This document shows positions 9,124-18,371 of a DNA stretch of 64,000 bases, piece after piece. The translations under genes were made by a program, and so were the position numbers. The notes below the pieces were generated by a model. It was not told the origin of the DNA, did not search any database, and saw only the letters and a program-made list of their open reading frames with translations. Origin of the DNA: Streptomyces davaonensis JCM 4913 (GTDB taxonomy: Bacteria > Actinomycetota > Actinomycetes > Streptomycetales > Streptomycetaceae); contig NC_020504.1 of NCBI RefSeq assembly GCF_000349325.1, forward strand, positions 8,536,326 through 8,600,325. Reading direction: 5' to 3'. Each line of letters opens with the position of its first letter. Position 1 is the stretch's first letter.

Positions 9124-12100
9124 CTACTCCTGGTCGGCGGTCTGCTGTGTGTCGCCGGTCGCTTCCGCCTCGTTGTCCTCCTGGGGGGCGGTGCGGCGGT
9201 ACTGCGGGTGGTCGAGGTCCATCTGCTGGGCAGCGTGGAGATGGACGGGGTAGCGGGTTCGGTTGCTCCATGCCAGTGGGCGGTTGCACAGGCGCGCGGT
9301 GAGGTTGGCGAGCACGTCCTGGTCTACCCCCGGCGCCAGGGACAAGGGGTAGATCTCGGTGCCGTTCATCGTGTACCAGTTGGCGGCGACCTCGTTCTTC
9401 GAGATGCTGCCCTTCTCCTTGGAGCCGTGGCCGGCGGTCCAGCGGGTCTTGTCTCCACCGAGACGGCCCGCCCCGTTCCCGTCGTACTGGTGAGGGACGT
9501 TCGACAGGATCCAGGCAGCGGGGCCGAGGTCGCTGTCGAGCCGGTACAGCGACGTCGTGGTGCTGTTGGTGCCGATTAGGTTCCCGTCCGCGTCGAACCG
9601 GCTGACACCGATGGGCTGCGGGACCTCTTCCGCGCTCTTGTTGAGCCGGATGACGGCGATGGGCCGGTCCTGGTGGCGCAGCGTGCTGCCGGGGAGCCAG
9701 GTGTCTCCGGGTTCTCCGGTCAGGCCCTGCTTGTTGTTGTGAAGGCCGCCCCACAGCCTGCGGGTTCCGACTCCGTCCACGGTGACGGTGTAGGGGAGGC
9801 GGCCGATGTGGACGGTCAGGTCGGAGAGGGCCTGGTCGATCTGCTCGGCGACCTTCTTGTAACCCTGGTTGTCGTCGACCAGCTCGGTCATCTTGCCGGT
9901 CGGGTAGTCCAGGGCGTGGAAGGCTGCGATGGCGTCGCTGTAGTGCTGCCACTTCGGGCTGGTGTAGCTCCAGCCGTGGAGCGTCCAGGCGCCTCCCTCT
10001 ACGGCAGGAGGCACCAGAGCGACTGCGGTGATGCAGATCTTCGCCTTCTCCTTGGGGTGCTGCTTGCTCTGCCGGCGTACGTGGATCCCGACGTGTGCGA
10101 CGCCATGCGGGGCGTGGGCGCCGATGGGGTCGATCAGGGCCGTGTCGATGCGCTCGTCGAGGATTCCGATGTTGCGGTGCAGGTCGACGAGGGAGTACAG
10201 CGCCTGGTGGTCCTTGCCCTGGTCTCGCTTGCGCTTGGTCTGCTTCATGTCGGCGATGTACTGCGACACGATGCCCCTCTGGGCGATGATCCGGCGTCCC
10301 TGGTACTTGGCGTCGGTCTCGTCGTTCCTCGATCGCTGGCGCCGGTCTCGCCGGCTCTCGGCAGCATCCTCTTCGGTGGTGTCCTCGATGGGCTCGGCCG
10401 TGTACTCGGTCTCCGCCCAGACCGCTACGAGCGTTCCCGGTTCTCGGCGAAGGAAGGGCAGTTCGTCGACCAGCCCGGTCCGGCCCTTGGCGGGGCCGTG
10501 CGCGAGGAAGGCGGGGGCGTGGTGGAACACGACGCTGACAGTGTCGTCGTGCAGCGGGATGGGGACGCCGTCTGTGGGGTCGATGCTCTGGGTGGGCAGG
10601 CTGTAGGCGTCACACAGCCCGTTGATCATGCGGGTGCGGTTCTCGTCCTTGCTCCACAGGCAGACGATTCGCAGGTGCTCGTATCCCATGGACGTGAGGG
10701 AGCGGGTCACCTCGGCCGGGGCGGGGAGAGGGTTCTTCGGGTCGTTCCGGGGGAACCCTCGGGTGCTCAGGTGAATGTCGGGGCTCGTCGCGGCGTCGCC
10801 GAAGACGTCGCGGATGTGCCGGTCCAGCTCGCGCATGTGGTGCATGCCGACGCCGCGTCCGATGGGGAACTTGTAGCTCTTGCCCTGAATGGGGCGGATC
10901 TTGCTGTCCGGGCCGATCGGGGGGAGTGCTTCCCGGATCTCGCCCTCGCCGCTTTCAGCGTCTTGCGTGGTGGCGTCGTGGTCGGCCTCGGCCTGGGCCC
11001 GGTTCTGGATGAGGCTCAGGGTGGTGTAGTCCATGCCGAGCTTGGCGAGGATCTGGAGCGCCATCCGGTTGATCTGGCGGATCTTGCCGCGGCCGTCCAG
11101 CTCGACCTCGATCAGCGGGAGGTCGGGGTCGGCCTGCTCGACCAGCACCTTCCGTGCGTAGGCCAGGTTGGACTTGAGGCGTGTCACCTGGGAGGAGGCC
11201 AGGATCACGGGGTGGGAGAGGTTGGGGAGGGTCTTCATGGACAGCCGGATGCGTGCCACGGCGTGCGCGGTGCCGGTCTTGTTCGACCAGGGGTGGCCCC
11301 AGGCGATCAGGCCGCCCTCGCTGTCCGGGCGGAGTGTGATCTCCTGCCCGTCAACCTTCCATGGACGTGCGGTCAGTCGGATCGACAGGTCCCACGTCAC
11401 CGTCCGGTACACCCAGCCCGGTGCGTCCGGCTGGCCGTTCTCGTTGGTGATGAGGTAGTCGGCGAGGAGGCGGTGTTCCTGTGGGGTGTTGGCGACCTTC
11501 ACGGCCAGCGGGTCGGGGTTGTTGAGGCTGATCTGGTCGATGGGGGTGCCCATGGCCATGCCGACCATGAGGGTGAAGGCGTCGCGGAGGGTGTCGTTGT
11601 CGATCTCGACTCGGGTGACGAGGACGCCGGCCCAGGGGTCGAAGTGGACGTAGCCGCCGGTCAGGCAGCGCAGTGCGGTCGTGACGATGGAGTGGGGGGC
11701 CTGGACCTCTTCTCGGCCGGCGAGGTCCTTGTACGCGCGGTCGAAGCCTCTCCAGAGGTGCTTGAACCCGTTGTCGAACTCGCGGACCACGACGGTGGCG
11801 CCGTCGAGGAGTTGCGGGGTGCACAGGTATGCCGCGACGTTCAGCTGCTGCTTCTTGTTGACCTTGGACGGCTGGCCCAGGGGCTGAGCGGTCATCGGGG
11901 TGAGTGCTCCGTTTCTGGCCGTACGGCGGTACGCCGGGATGGGGGAGTGCGAGGCAGAGGAGAGGCTCTCGTCACCGGGCGCCTCGTCTGCCGCCGCCCG
12001 TGATTTGCGGCCGATCAGGCAGTCGTCTTTGGTGACGTAGCTGCCGAGACGATGGATGCCCATGAAGTAGTGGAAGCGCAGCTTGCCGGCCATCGCCGGG

Positions 12101-12303
12101 GGAAGAGCGCCGTAGACAGGGCAGAGGTGTGCCTGATCCTGATCGGCGAGGAGAGCCTCAGCTACTGAGGTGAGTTCCTGCGGCGATCGTGCTGCGGGCT
12201 TCTGGAGCAGGCGGATGATATCCAGGGCCTGCGTGTAGGTGTAGTCCGTACGCCGCTGGAGCTTCCGGGCATCCTTCTGCAACGGTGTTTGCCGCTTGGG
12301 CAT
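9124..12303 (-). CDS. pPIWI-RE family PIWI/Argonaute-like protein
   Basis: A 1,059-aa protein; ATG 12303 has GAGGG eight bases upstream. It matches the prokaryotic pPIWI-RE family. The N-terminal X-type region (about 1-420) is followed by a MID-like part (about 460-570, with HLSTRGFPRNDPKNP and MGYEHLRIVCLW) and an RNase H-fold PIWI domain (about 640-1040). The last part has SNVPHQYDG, SISKNEVAANWYTMNGTEI and the typical C-terminal core LCNRPLAWSNRTRYPVHLHA followed by MDLDHPQ. The family was predicted from genomics to act with a DinG helicase and a nuclease on R-loops or invading nucleic acid; biochemical proof is limited. Here it is last in the operon, separated from the helicase gene by 200 bases that contain a strong hairpin, so it may have its own promoter. 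Confidence 0.85.
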   Translation of the reverse strand: MPKRQTPLQKDARKLQRRTDYTYTQALDIIRLLQKPAARSPQELTSVAEALLADQDQAHLCPVYGALPPAMAGKLRFHYFMGIHRLGSYVTKDDCLIGRKSRAAADEAPGDESLSSASHSPIPAYRRTARNGALTPMTAQPLGQPSKVNKKQQLNVAAYLCTPQLLDGATVVVREFDNGFKHLWRGFDRAYKDLAGREEVQAPHSIVTTALRCLTGGYVHFDPWAGVLVTRVEIDNDTLRDAFTLMVGMAMGTPIDQISLNNPDPLAVKVANTPQEHRLLADYLITNENGQPDAPGWVYRTVTWDLSIRLTARPWKVDGQEITLRPDSEGGLIAWGHPWSNKTGTAHAVARIRLSMKTLPNLSHPVILASSQVTRLKSNLAYARKVLVEQADPDLPLIEVELDGRGKIRQINRMALQILAKLGMDYTTLSLIQNRAQAEADHDATTQDAESGEGEIREALPPIGPDSKIRPIQGKSYKFPIGRGVGMHHMRELDRHIRDVFGDAATSPDIHLSTRGFPRNDPKNPLPAPAEVTRSLTSMGYEHLRIVCLWSKDENRTRMINGLCDAYSLPTQSIDPTDGVPIPLHDDTVSVVFHHAPAFLAHGPAKGRTGLVDELPFLRREPGTLVAVWAETEYTAEPIEDTTEEDAAESRRDRRQRSRNDETDAKYQGRRIIAQRGIVSQYIADMKQTKRKRDQGKDHQALYSLVDLHRNIGILDERIDTALIDPIGAHAPHGVAHVGIHVRRQSKQHPKEKAKICITAVALVPPAVEGGAWTLHGWSYTSPKWQHYSDAIAAFHALDYPTGKMTELVDDNQGYKKVAEQIDQALSDLTVHIGRLPYTVTVDGVGTRRLWGGLHNNKQGLTGEPGDTWLPGSTLRHQDRPIAVIRLNKSAEEVPQPIGVSRFDADGNLIGTNSTTTSLYRLDSDLGPAAWILSNVPHQYDGNGAGRLGGDKTRWTAGHGSKEKGSISKNEVAANWYTMNGTEIYPLSLAPGVDQDVLANLTARLCNRPLAWSNRTRYPVHLHAAQQMDLDHPQYRRTAPQEDNEAEATGDTQQTADQE

Positions 12304-12460
12304 GTCTGTTCCCTCGCGCGGTATCCCATGCTTCCCGCCGAGACGTTGACGATGCCTGGCAGTGATGTGCGTGCCCGAAACGGGACTTCATCGCGCGGGT
12401 CCAACGGGGCCTTTGGCAAACGGTCGCTGCATGGGAGCTTCCGTCATTCGCCTGGGCAGT

Positions 12461-12501
12461 GCGCGTCCAGCCGTGCGTCACCATAGCACGGCTGGACGCG
12501 C
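12461..12501 (-). terminator. Perfect 16-bp hairpin between helicase and PIWI genes
   Basis: GCGCGTCCAGCCGTGC (12461-12476) and its exact complement (12486-12501) flank a nine-base loop. The hairpin begins two bases after the helicase stop (12504-12506) and lies 158 bases before the PIWI start. As RNA it would be a very stable stem without a T tract. It could act as a terminator, an attenuator that lowers PIWI expression relative to the helicase, or an RNA-processing site. Confidence 0.65.
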
Positions 12502-12503
12502 GA

Positions 12504-15500
12504 TCAATGCCCTTCCGATTCCTCGGAGTTGATCCCGGCGTACGCGAGGAACGCGGCGAGTGCTTCGCGGTAGATCGCGTCCATTCTCCGCCGGACGTCC
12601 GGAGTCCACTTCTCGTGCATCCGGCGCAGGATGTTCTTCAGGTCGGACTTCCACGAGTCGTTGTGGAAGGCGTAGTCCACCAAGTGCAGCGTCATGTCCG
12701 TGCCGCCGCGGCGGGCCCGGCCGGCGAGCTGGATCATGTCGACGATCATCCCGGCGACGATCTCCTCCTGAAGGGTCTTGTGGGCACTGACGAACCCAGG
12801 CGCGGAGCGCATGATCAGTCGGAGCCGGGACCAGGCCGCCTCTCGCGCCTTCCGAAGGACTTCCAGAGGGTCACTCGCGGGAGTAACGGCGTTGATCCCG
12901 GCAGCGTTGATGGAGGCGTACATCTCCGGTGGGTCGGTGAGTAGAGCGAGGGGGCGCGTGCACAGGTAGACGCTGGTGATCGCCGACCGGCGGCCGATGA
13001 CGATGTTCAGGCCGCGCGCGATCCTCGCCATGGGGACGACGAGGATCTTCCCGCGCTTGGGGAACGTGGTGAATTCCTCTGGTGTCAGCTCGATGACGCC
13101 AGGAGGGAGCTTGATGGCCTCCCGGAGCCGGTCACGCCGGTACTTATCTGGGGGGACAGCGACGCATAGACCGTCGCGGTAGTCGCCGGACGCGTAGATG
13201 CCGGCGGCGATGTGGCGGCAGTGCTCGTAGGAGTTGACGACGACCGCCACGTGCGCACGGTCGGGGTCGCTTTCGAGGAGTTCGGTGAGCTCGGGGTGGA
13301 TCCTGTCGGTGTAGAGCTTCTCCCCGAGCGCGTTGAGAGCCTTGCTCTTGAGGTGCTGGGGGAGTCCGGAGATCTGGATGTCGCGGTTGAGCGCGTCCTT
13401 GAGCGGCGCCTGCATGGCGCTGATGCTCTCCGGGTCGGCATCGGTCATCCACCACTTCACGTGGCCGTGGACGTGCTCACGTACGGCCTGGGGGAAGTAG
13501 GCGGTCGCCGACAGGCCCATGACCGGACGCTCGACGCCGGCCAGCACGAGAGACACGATGCCGCCGAGCTGCGCGGTGTAGGTGTGGGGATCGCCGGAGA
13601 TGCTCTGCGAGGTGAGTTCGGCGGACTTCTCCGGGTCGTCCAGACCGGTGACCCGGTAGCCGAAGACGCCCTTGCCGAGCATGCCGTAGGGCAGGATGCC
13701 GGACGCCACGCCGGTCTCCAGCTTCTCTCCGAGCTTCTGCGCGGAGGGGAGTCCCGCGGCCTTGAACTGAGCGGTCTTCCCTCGGAGGCGCTCAAGGGTC
13801 ATGTCCAGTTCGGCCAGCCATACGCGGATGATCAGGAGCTCAATGGCCTCGCCCCGGTCATAGCCGTTGGGGACGGCGCCCTTGAGGATCTTGTCCATCT
13901 CGGATCGGGCCTGGGTAAGGAGGTCTTCTCCCCGTGAAGCGAGGAGGTTCCCCAGCACCTCCTGCACCTCCTTCAAGTGCGGTTCCAAGGAGATGTCGTG
14001 GATGCGGCCCGGAGGCGCGTCCTCGGACGATTCCGGGTGCACGGGGTGCAGGGCGTTCAGCCTGTCGAACAGCTCGGCCGGAATCTCCTGAGCATCGGTG
14101 ACGTCCTCCTCGGGGAACAAGAGCGTGATCAGTCGCCGATCCCGCGACCCGGACAGGTGCCACATGCTGCTGTTCGAACCGTGAGTGTCCTTCGCCTCGC
14201 CCCGTCCCTCGTAGTAGCGCAGGTGAAGTTCGTCGGTACACAGCGCGGCGAGGAGGAATTCCGCCAAGTAGCGGGCGTGGCTGATGGTGGGGCACAGCTC
14301 CTTGATGGCTTCGGACGACATGATCCGCTGGTCGTCGTCCAGGTCGCGAAGAGGAACGCTCTTGCGCTGCCGGGAGTCAAGGATCAGTTCGCTGGAGCAC
14401 ATGTCGACCGCTACCGACTGGAACTGGTCGACCTCGTCGATCAGGACCGCGTGTGAGCGGCGGAACGCGAACTCGGCCACGGACAGGTCGCCAGCCTGCC
14501 TGCCGTCGAGTATGACGCCGATGTGGAACCGCCCGGCCATGAAGTTGTGGTGGTTGGTCACCACGACCGCGGCCTCGCACGCCTGACGCTGCTGCTCGTA
14601 CTTTCCGCAGGTCTGCATCCACGAGCAGGACCGACTCCCCGTCATCGGAGGGATAGGGCCCAGATACCGGCACGACTCGCTGCCCGGCGGGTACGGGTGC
14701 GTGCTGGTCGTCGCGTGCTTGAGAGCGCACCCGTAGGAGAGGGTGTCGAGACGCCACAGCGTCTCGTCGTCCTGGCCGATGAGAGGGCCTTCGATGCGGG
14801 AGACCAACTTCATGGCCCGGTCGTGGAGCCGGGAGGGCGACATCAGAGGAGCGCAGGTCTTCGTACTGCCAAGGGCTCTGAGGTCTTCCTTGATCTCCCA
14901 TGCGGCGGACAGGGTCGCCTCGACGGTTGGGAGGACCAGGGTGATCGCGTACCCGTTGACGGCGAGCCAGGACGCCGCGACCCTCACCAGGACGCTCTTC
15001 CCGGTTCCGGTAGGGGCGTTGAAGATCTCAATGGGCCCAGCGAGGAGCATCAGGGCGTCACCGACGCTGATGTCGTCGGTCGTATGCAGCTCGTCGAAGA
15101 GCTTGGACAGGACGTCGAAGAGGTACCCCTCCTTACCGTGCTCCTCGTAGCGGACCCGGTCGACCTCCTTCGCGTGCTCCAGAAGATCAGGGGTGGGAAT
15201 CTTCAGATCCGGCTCGTAGGGGAGCGTGTGCACCTCGGGGAGGTCATCGAGATCCTTCCCGCTCGTGAAGGTGCCGGTTGCCGGGATGACCGCCCGGCCG
15301 ACGATCTCACCCTTCCCTGACGCGTACCGCTTGGCCGTCAGCCACGTCCCCGGGCCGGCCGGGGGATTCGCCCTCCTGCGCCCGTACGACTTCGACAGCC
15401 TCTCCAGCATGCGATCGACGTGGGCGAGGAGATCGCCACCGACCCGCGGCCTCGCGGACACGGCGCTGCCAGGATCCCCCACCGCCTCGAACGGGATACC

Positions 15501-15788
15501 GCCGTCCGGAGACTGCTCCGCCAGGCAGCCACGTACGAACCGGGTGAACACCCCCGACGAGGCGAAGTCCTGCGGCCCGTACCGGATGACACCGGCGATC
15601 CGCTGTTTGTCCGCGAGCGGCATCTCCCGCCACTGGTCCCACAGGTCCAGGTGGCCGGTGAAGAAGAACGACGCGTGGCGGAACGAGGCCACCAGATTGC
15701 CGTCATCGTCCTTCTCCGGGAAGTAGTGCGCCGCCAGGGCCAGCGCGGCCGATGCGGAACCGAGACCCTTCGACAGCTTCTTCGTCAC
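12504..15788 (-). CDS. DinG/XPD-like Fe-S helicase of the pPIWI-RE locus
   Basis: A 1,094-aa protein starting at GTG 15788, which overlaps the nuclease stop as GTGA and so is translationally coupled. Superfamily 2 motifs are clear: Walker A FNAPTGTGKS near residue 255, DEVD box (LIDEVDQF) near 447, late motif VVPMARIARGLN, and motif VI QLAGRARRG near 1010. Between motifs I and II are four spaced cysteines (SYGC, ESC, SRSC, MQTC, about 350-400) followed by VVVTNHHNF. This is the Fe-S cluster and NH signature of DinG/XPD helicases. The ~230-residue N-terminal extension matches no family I can name but is typical of this locus. It probably unwinds the DNA or R-loop on which the PIWI protein acts. 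Confidence 0.82.
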   Translation of the reverse strand: MTKKLSKGLGSASAALALAAHYFPEKDDDGNLVASFRHASFFFTGHLDLWDQWREMPLADKQRIAGVIRYGPQDFASSGVFTRFVRGCLAEQSPDGGIPFEAVGDPGSAVSARPRVGGDLLAHVDRMLERLSKSYGRRRANPPAGPGTWLTAKRYASGKGEIVGRAVIPATGTFTSGKDLDDLPEVHTLPYEPDLKIPTPDLLEHAKEVDRVRYEEHGKEGYLFDVLSKLFDELHTTDDISVGDALMLLAGPIEIFNAPTGTGKSVLVRVAASWLAVNGYAITLVLPTVEATLSAAWEIKEDLRALGSTKTCAPLMSPSRLHDRAMKLVSRIEGPLIGQDDETLWRLDTLSYGCALKHATTSTHPYPPGSESCRYLGPIPPMTGSRSCSWMQTCGKYEQQRQACEAAVVVTNHHNFMAGRFHIGVILDGRQAGDLSVAEFAFRRSHAVLIDEVDQFQSVAVDMCSSELILDSRQRKSVPLRDLDDDQRIMSSEAIKELCPTISHARYLAEFLLAALCTDELHLRYYEGRGEAKDTHGSNSSMWHLSGSRDRRLITLLFPEEDVTDAQEIPAELFDRLNALHPVHPESSEDAPPGRIHDISLEPHLKEVQEVLGNLLASRGEDLLTQARSEMDKILKGAVPNGYDRGEAIELLIIRVWLAELDMTLERLRGKTAQFKAAGLPSAQKLGEKLETGVASGILPYGMLGKGVFGYRVTGLDDPEKSAELTSQSISGDPHTYTAQLGGIVSLVLAGVERPVMGLSATAYFPQAVREHVHGHVKWWMTDADPESISAMQAPLKDALNRDIQISGLPQHLKSKALNALGEKLYTDRIHPELTELLESDPDRAHVAVVVNSYEHCRHIAAGIYASGDYRDGLCVAVPPDKYRRDRLREAIKLPPGVIELTPEEFTTFPKRGKILVVPMARIARGLNIVIGRRSAITSVYLCTRPLALLTDPPEMYASINAAGINAVTPASDPLEVLRKAREAAWSRLRLIMRSAPGFVSAHKTLQEEIVAGMIVDMIQLAGRARRGGTDMTLHLVDYAFHNDSWKSDLKNILRRMHEKWTPDVRRRMDAIYREALAAFLAYAGINSEESEGH

Positions 15789-17089
15789 GCCCACGTCGCA
15801 CCCGCTTCCTGGCACACCCGCGCGCCGAAATCCCCAGCGGTCGCCACCCGCATCCACTTCCGGCTGACGTCCTCCAGCATCGGCACCGTGTCGTACCGGA
15901 AGTCCGGAACGACTAACCAGTCAGCACCGCCCCCGTCACCCCGGTCGGCGGTGATCTTGTCAGCCAGGAGCGTCGCGTGGGTGTAGTCCTTCACATCGAC
16001 CTTGAACTCAGTCCTCGCCCCGCGCTCCCGTGACACCGTGACCAGCAGGTCGTAGGTGTCCATATCCGGCCACAGTGCCACGGCCACCTCTTTCTTCTTC
16101 AGGGTCGGCTTCGACAGCGCGTCATACAGGCCCAGCTCGGGAATCCCCGGGATCGTCGTGCACCGCCATACTCCCCGCACCAGGGCCCTGTGCCCCTTCT
16201 CCGGAGTCGGCTCGGGGATCCCATCCGTGATGTCCTTGAACAGGACGCTCGCATTCCCCTCGGGCTTCAACGGCCTGCCCACGGGCCGCAGCTCCGGCGC
16301 CTTGCCGCTGTCCGGAACCGTGAACTCGTACCGCGCTCCATGCCGGGCGTGCGGCCGGTGGAAGCAACGGACCTTCCCCGCGGAGCCACGCTTCTCGCCA
16401 TGCAGCGTGATCTTCATGGGCCACGAGCAGAACGGGCACGCGAACCACCACCGTTGGTCGTAGAGCGCGTCGAACCGGATAGGTTCGTAGAACTCGTCGA
16501 GCTTCGCGGGGAGATCAAGACGGCGGAGTTCCCCGGCGGTCCCCGCCGGAGTCGTGATCAGGGCCGACCGCCATGCGCAGTAGGACTCCTGCGAGCGACC
16601 TTTCAGCAGTTCCCGGTGCACCAGTGTCTGGTGCAGCTCGTCGCTGACCCGATCACCCATCGCTGACCGGCCGTTCCACGACGCCTTGTCGAGCGCCTCC
16701 AGGACGGTCCGCTGCTCCATCTCCAGGTCGTAGGAGTCCTCCTCGAACTCCCCGTCCTCGGTGATGGCGTAGAAGCCCGACATCTCGCCGGCGTCCACGC
16801 CGTCGGGCAGGAGCGCCGACAGGTCTTCCGTCAGCATCTCCCGGAACTTGGTGAAGGTCAGGGGCTTTCCGGGACCCCACGCCCAGAGGATCCTCGCGTG
16901 GGCGTCCATCATCTCCTTGAGGCGGACTTCTGGGTCTGTGCTGCTGTCGGACCCGGTCAGTGCCCTCGCGGCCATGGCGGCAGCGGTCATGACGACATGC
17001 CGGATCTCGGCGTCATGCAATGAACTGGCGGAAGTAGAGCGTGTGTTCACCTGGTCGACCTTAGGTGTGCACCATTTCTCCGCAGCCAT
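15785..17089 (-). CDS. Restriction-endonuclease-fold protein associated with pPIWI-RE
   Basis: A 434-aa protein and the third member of the conserved pPIWI-RE island. The N-terminal half is helical. Residues ~217-245 have CPFC...C.H, a likely zinc knuckle. The C-terminal third has a PD-(D/E)xK-like core: ALWPDMDTYDLLVTV (D near 341) and FKVDVKDYTH (D-V-K near 366-368), followed by WLVVPDF. These fit the REase associated with pPIWI-RE and predict nicking or cleavage of target DNA. ATG 17089 has only a weak ribosome-binding site. Its stop overlaps the helicase start by four bases. Confidence 0.78.
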   Translation of the reverse strand: MAAEKWCTPKVDQVNTRSTSASSLHDAEIRHVVMTAAAMAARALTGSDSSTDPEVRLKEMMDAHARILWAWGPGKPLTFTKFREMLTEDLSALLPDGVDAGEMSGFYAITEDGEFEEDSYDLEMEQRTVLEALDKASWNGRSAMGDRVSDELHQTLVHRELLKGRSQESYCAWRSALITTPAGTAGELRRLDLPAKLDEFYEPIRFDALYDQRWWFACPFCSWPMKITLHGEKRGSAGKVRCFHRPHARHGARYEFTVPDSGKAPELRPVGRPLKPEGNASVLFKDITDGIPEPTPEKGHRALVRGVWRCTTIPGIPELGLYDALSKPTLKKKEVAVALWPDMDTYDLLVTVSRERGARTEFKVDVKDYTHATLLADKITADRGDGGGADWLVVPDFRYDTVPMLEDVSRKWMRVATAGDFGARVCQEAGATWA

Positions 17090-17136
17090 CTGAGTGGTAA
17101 TTCATCAGTTCGGGTGATGGAGCGTGCGGAAGCCTC

Positions 17137-17922
17137 CTATGCAAGCTCCACGATGGGGACATTTGGGTACATGCCTCGATAGGCGTCCCGGTATTGGGTG
17201 ATGTGCTGGCGTCCGGCGTCAGTCAGGCGCCACCGGTACTCCCTCACGAACGCCTCCTCGCCTTCCCCTTCAGTCACCGCAAACTCGTCGATCAGGCCGC
17301 GGCTGCTGCCCCCGCGCGACCGGTACCCCGTTCCCAGGTAGAACTTCGACCTCCCCCACATATCATCTTCCGGTAGGCCATCCGGTTCGGCAGAAGCTAC
17401 CTTCATCAGACTGGACCACAGCCACTCTGAAAGCAGGTGCGCCGGCCGCCGTGGCGGAAGTGCCTCACCGAGGCCAGCTCGCGCGCAGGCTCGGCCCAAG
17501 CGGGTGAGTTCCACCAGGACCCGTGGAACGAAGCCCAGGGGGAACACCTCGACCTGGTCCTCCGAGACCACGACAAGCCCGCGCGTGGCCAGAGCTTTGA
17601 ACGTCTGGCCGGCGCCGGCGTCATGTTCGCCCAGTACCCGTAGGCGGTCCTGAAGAGCCGTGTACCCCGTGAACGCCGGGTCGGCTTTGATCGTGAACGG
17701 GACTTTCCTCCACTCCGCCGCGGGAATCCGCTTCCCTGAACTGGTCGCCCGAGCAGCCGTCACCTGACGCTCAACTTCCTGGTCCTCCTGGTAGCAGGCC
17801 GTCAGATAGATGCGCTGCCGCTCATTGAGGCCCTCCCAGATCTCCGCTGCCCGTACGGATGGGTGTGTCCTGCCCTTGGAAGGGGGCTTCGGAGGGACGT
17901 CATCCGGTCGGCTACGCATCAC
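17137..17922 (-). CDS. Winged-helix-like protein upstream of the pPIWI-RE genes
   Basis: A 261-aa protein starting at ATG 17922, which overlaps the XRE stop as ATGA. It begins with a basic proline-rich tail, then NERQRIYLTACYQEDQ, a helix-turn-helix segment (FKALATRGLVVV near 120-135) and LTRLGRACARA. The C-terminus, LTDAGRQHITQYRDAYRGMYP, resembles the last helices of MarR- or PadR-like actinobacterial DNA-binding proteins. Its place between an XRE regulator and the nuclease gene (47-base gap) makes it the fourth gene of this leftward operon. It is probably a regulator or an accessory DNA-binding factor, which is inference; it is not part of the classical three-gene pPIWI-RE set. Confidence 0.6.
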   Translation of the reverse strand: MMRSRPDDVPPKPPSKGRTHPSVRAAEIWEGLNERQRIYLTACYQEDQEVERQVTAARATSSGKRIPAAEWRKVPFTIKADPAFTGYTALQDRLRVLGEHDAGAGQTFKALATRGLVVVSEDQVEVFPLGFVPRVLVELTRLGRACARAGLGEALPPRRPAHLLSEWLWSSLMKVASAEPDGLPEDDMWGRSKFYLGTGYRSRGGSSRGLIDEFAVTEGEGEEAFVREYRWRLTDAGRQHITQYRDAYRGMYPNVPIVELA

Positions 17923-18332
17923 GCGTCCATCAGAACCCGGGGCGGGACCCCGTACATCCGGGCCAGGGCGCTGGCAAGCAGCCCCGAGGTTTCCGGGTCC
18001 CACAGCATCTTCCCTGGCACCTTCCTCTCCTCCTCCAGGTCCCGGATCTTGCGGTGGTCGATGAGTTGCCCGTGGCTCGCAGGGTCTCCCCGTAGGCGAG
18101 CCGCCACGCTAGCTGTTGTGAAGCCGGCCACGGACCGAAGATCAACCAGGGACGCTTCTCCTCGTGGGCTGGCGATCAAGTCGTCCGGGGCGCACCCCAG
18201 GGCCAGGGCCAGATCCCCCAGGCGAGACACCGAGGGAGAGTGCACGCCTGCCTCGTAGTAGTGGATCACCGGGCAGACACCCCCCATCCGGTCTGCCACG
18301 TCCTCTGGGGACACGCCGCGCTCCTTCCGCAT
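17919..18332 (-). CDS. XRE-family regulator with two helix-turn-helix-like halves
   Basis: A 137-aa protein from ATG 18332. The first half (RKERGVSPEDVADRMGG to SRLGDLALALGCAPDDLI) is a standard XRE helix-turn-helix in which YYEAGVHSPS is the recognition and turn region. The second half (VDLRSVAGFTTASVAARLRG to LASALARMYGVPPRVL) repeats the pattern and may be a second domain. In-frame codons upstream of the ATG, back to a TAG at 18369-18371, encode a natural first helix (KIDATKLTK) but contain no ATG, GTG or TTG, so the true start may be noncanonical or the frame slightly damaged. It is first in the leftward pPIWI-RE operon and probably controls it. Confidence 0.7.
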   Translation of the reverse strand: MRKERGVSPEDVADRMGGVCPVIHYYEAGVHSPSVSRLGDLALALGCAPDDLIASPRGEASLVDLRSVAGFTTASVAARLRGDPASHGQLIDHRKIRDLEEERKVPGKMLWDPETSGLLASALARMYGVPPRVLMDA

Positions 18333-18371
18333 CTTGGTCAGTTTCGTCGCGTCGATCTTCCATACCGACTA

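Noticed and set aside
9673..12003. 776-codon plus-strand frame opposite the PIWI gene
   Set aside because: Gly/Val/Asp-rich antisense shadow; the opposite strand has clear PIWI motifs.
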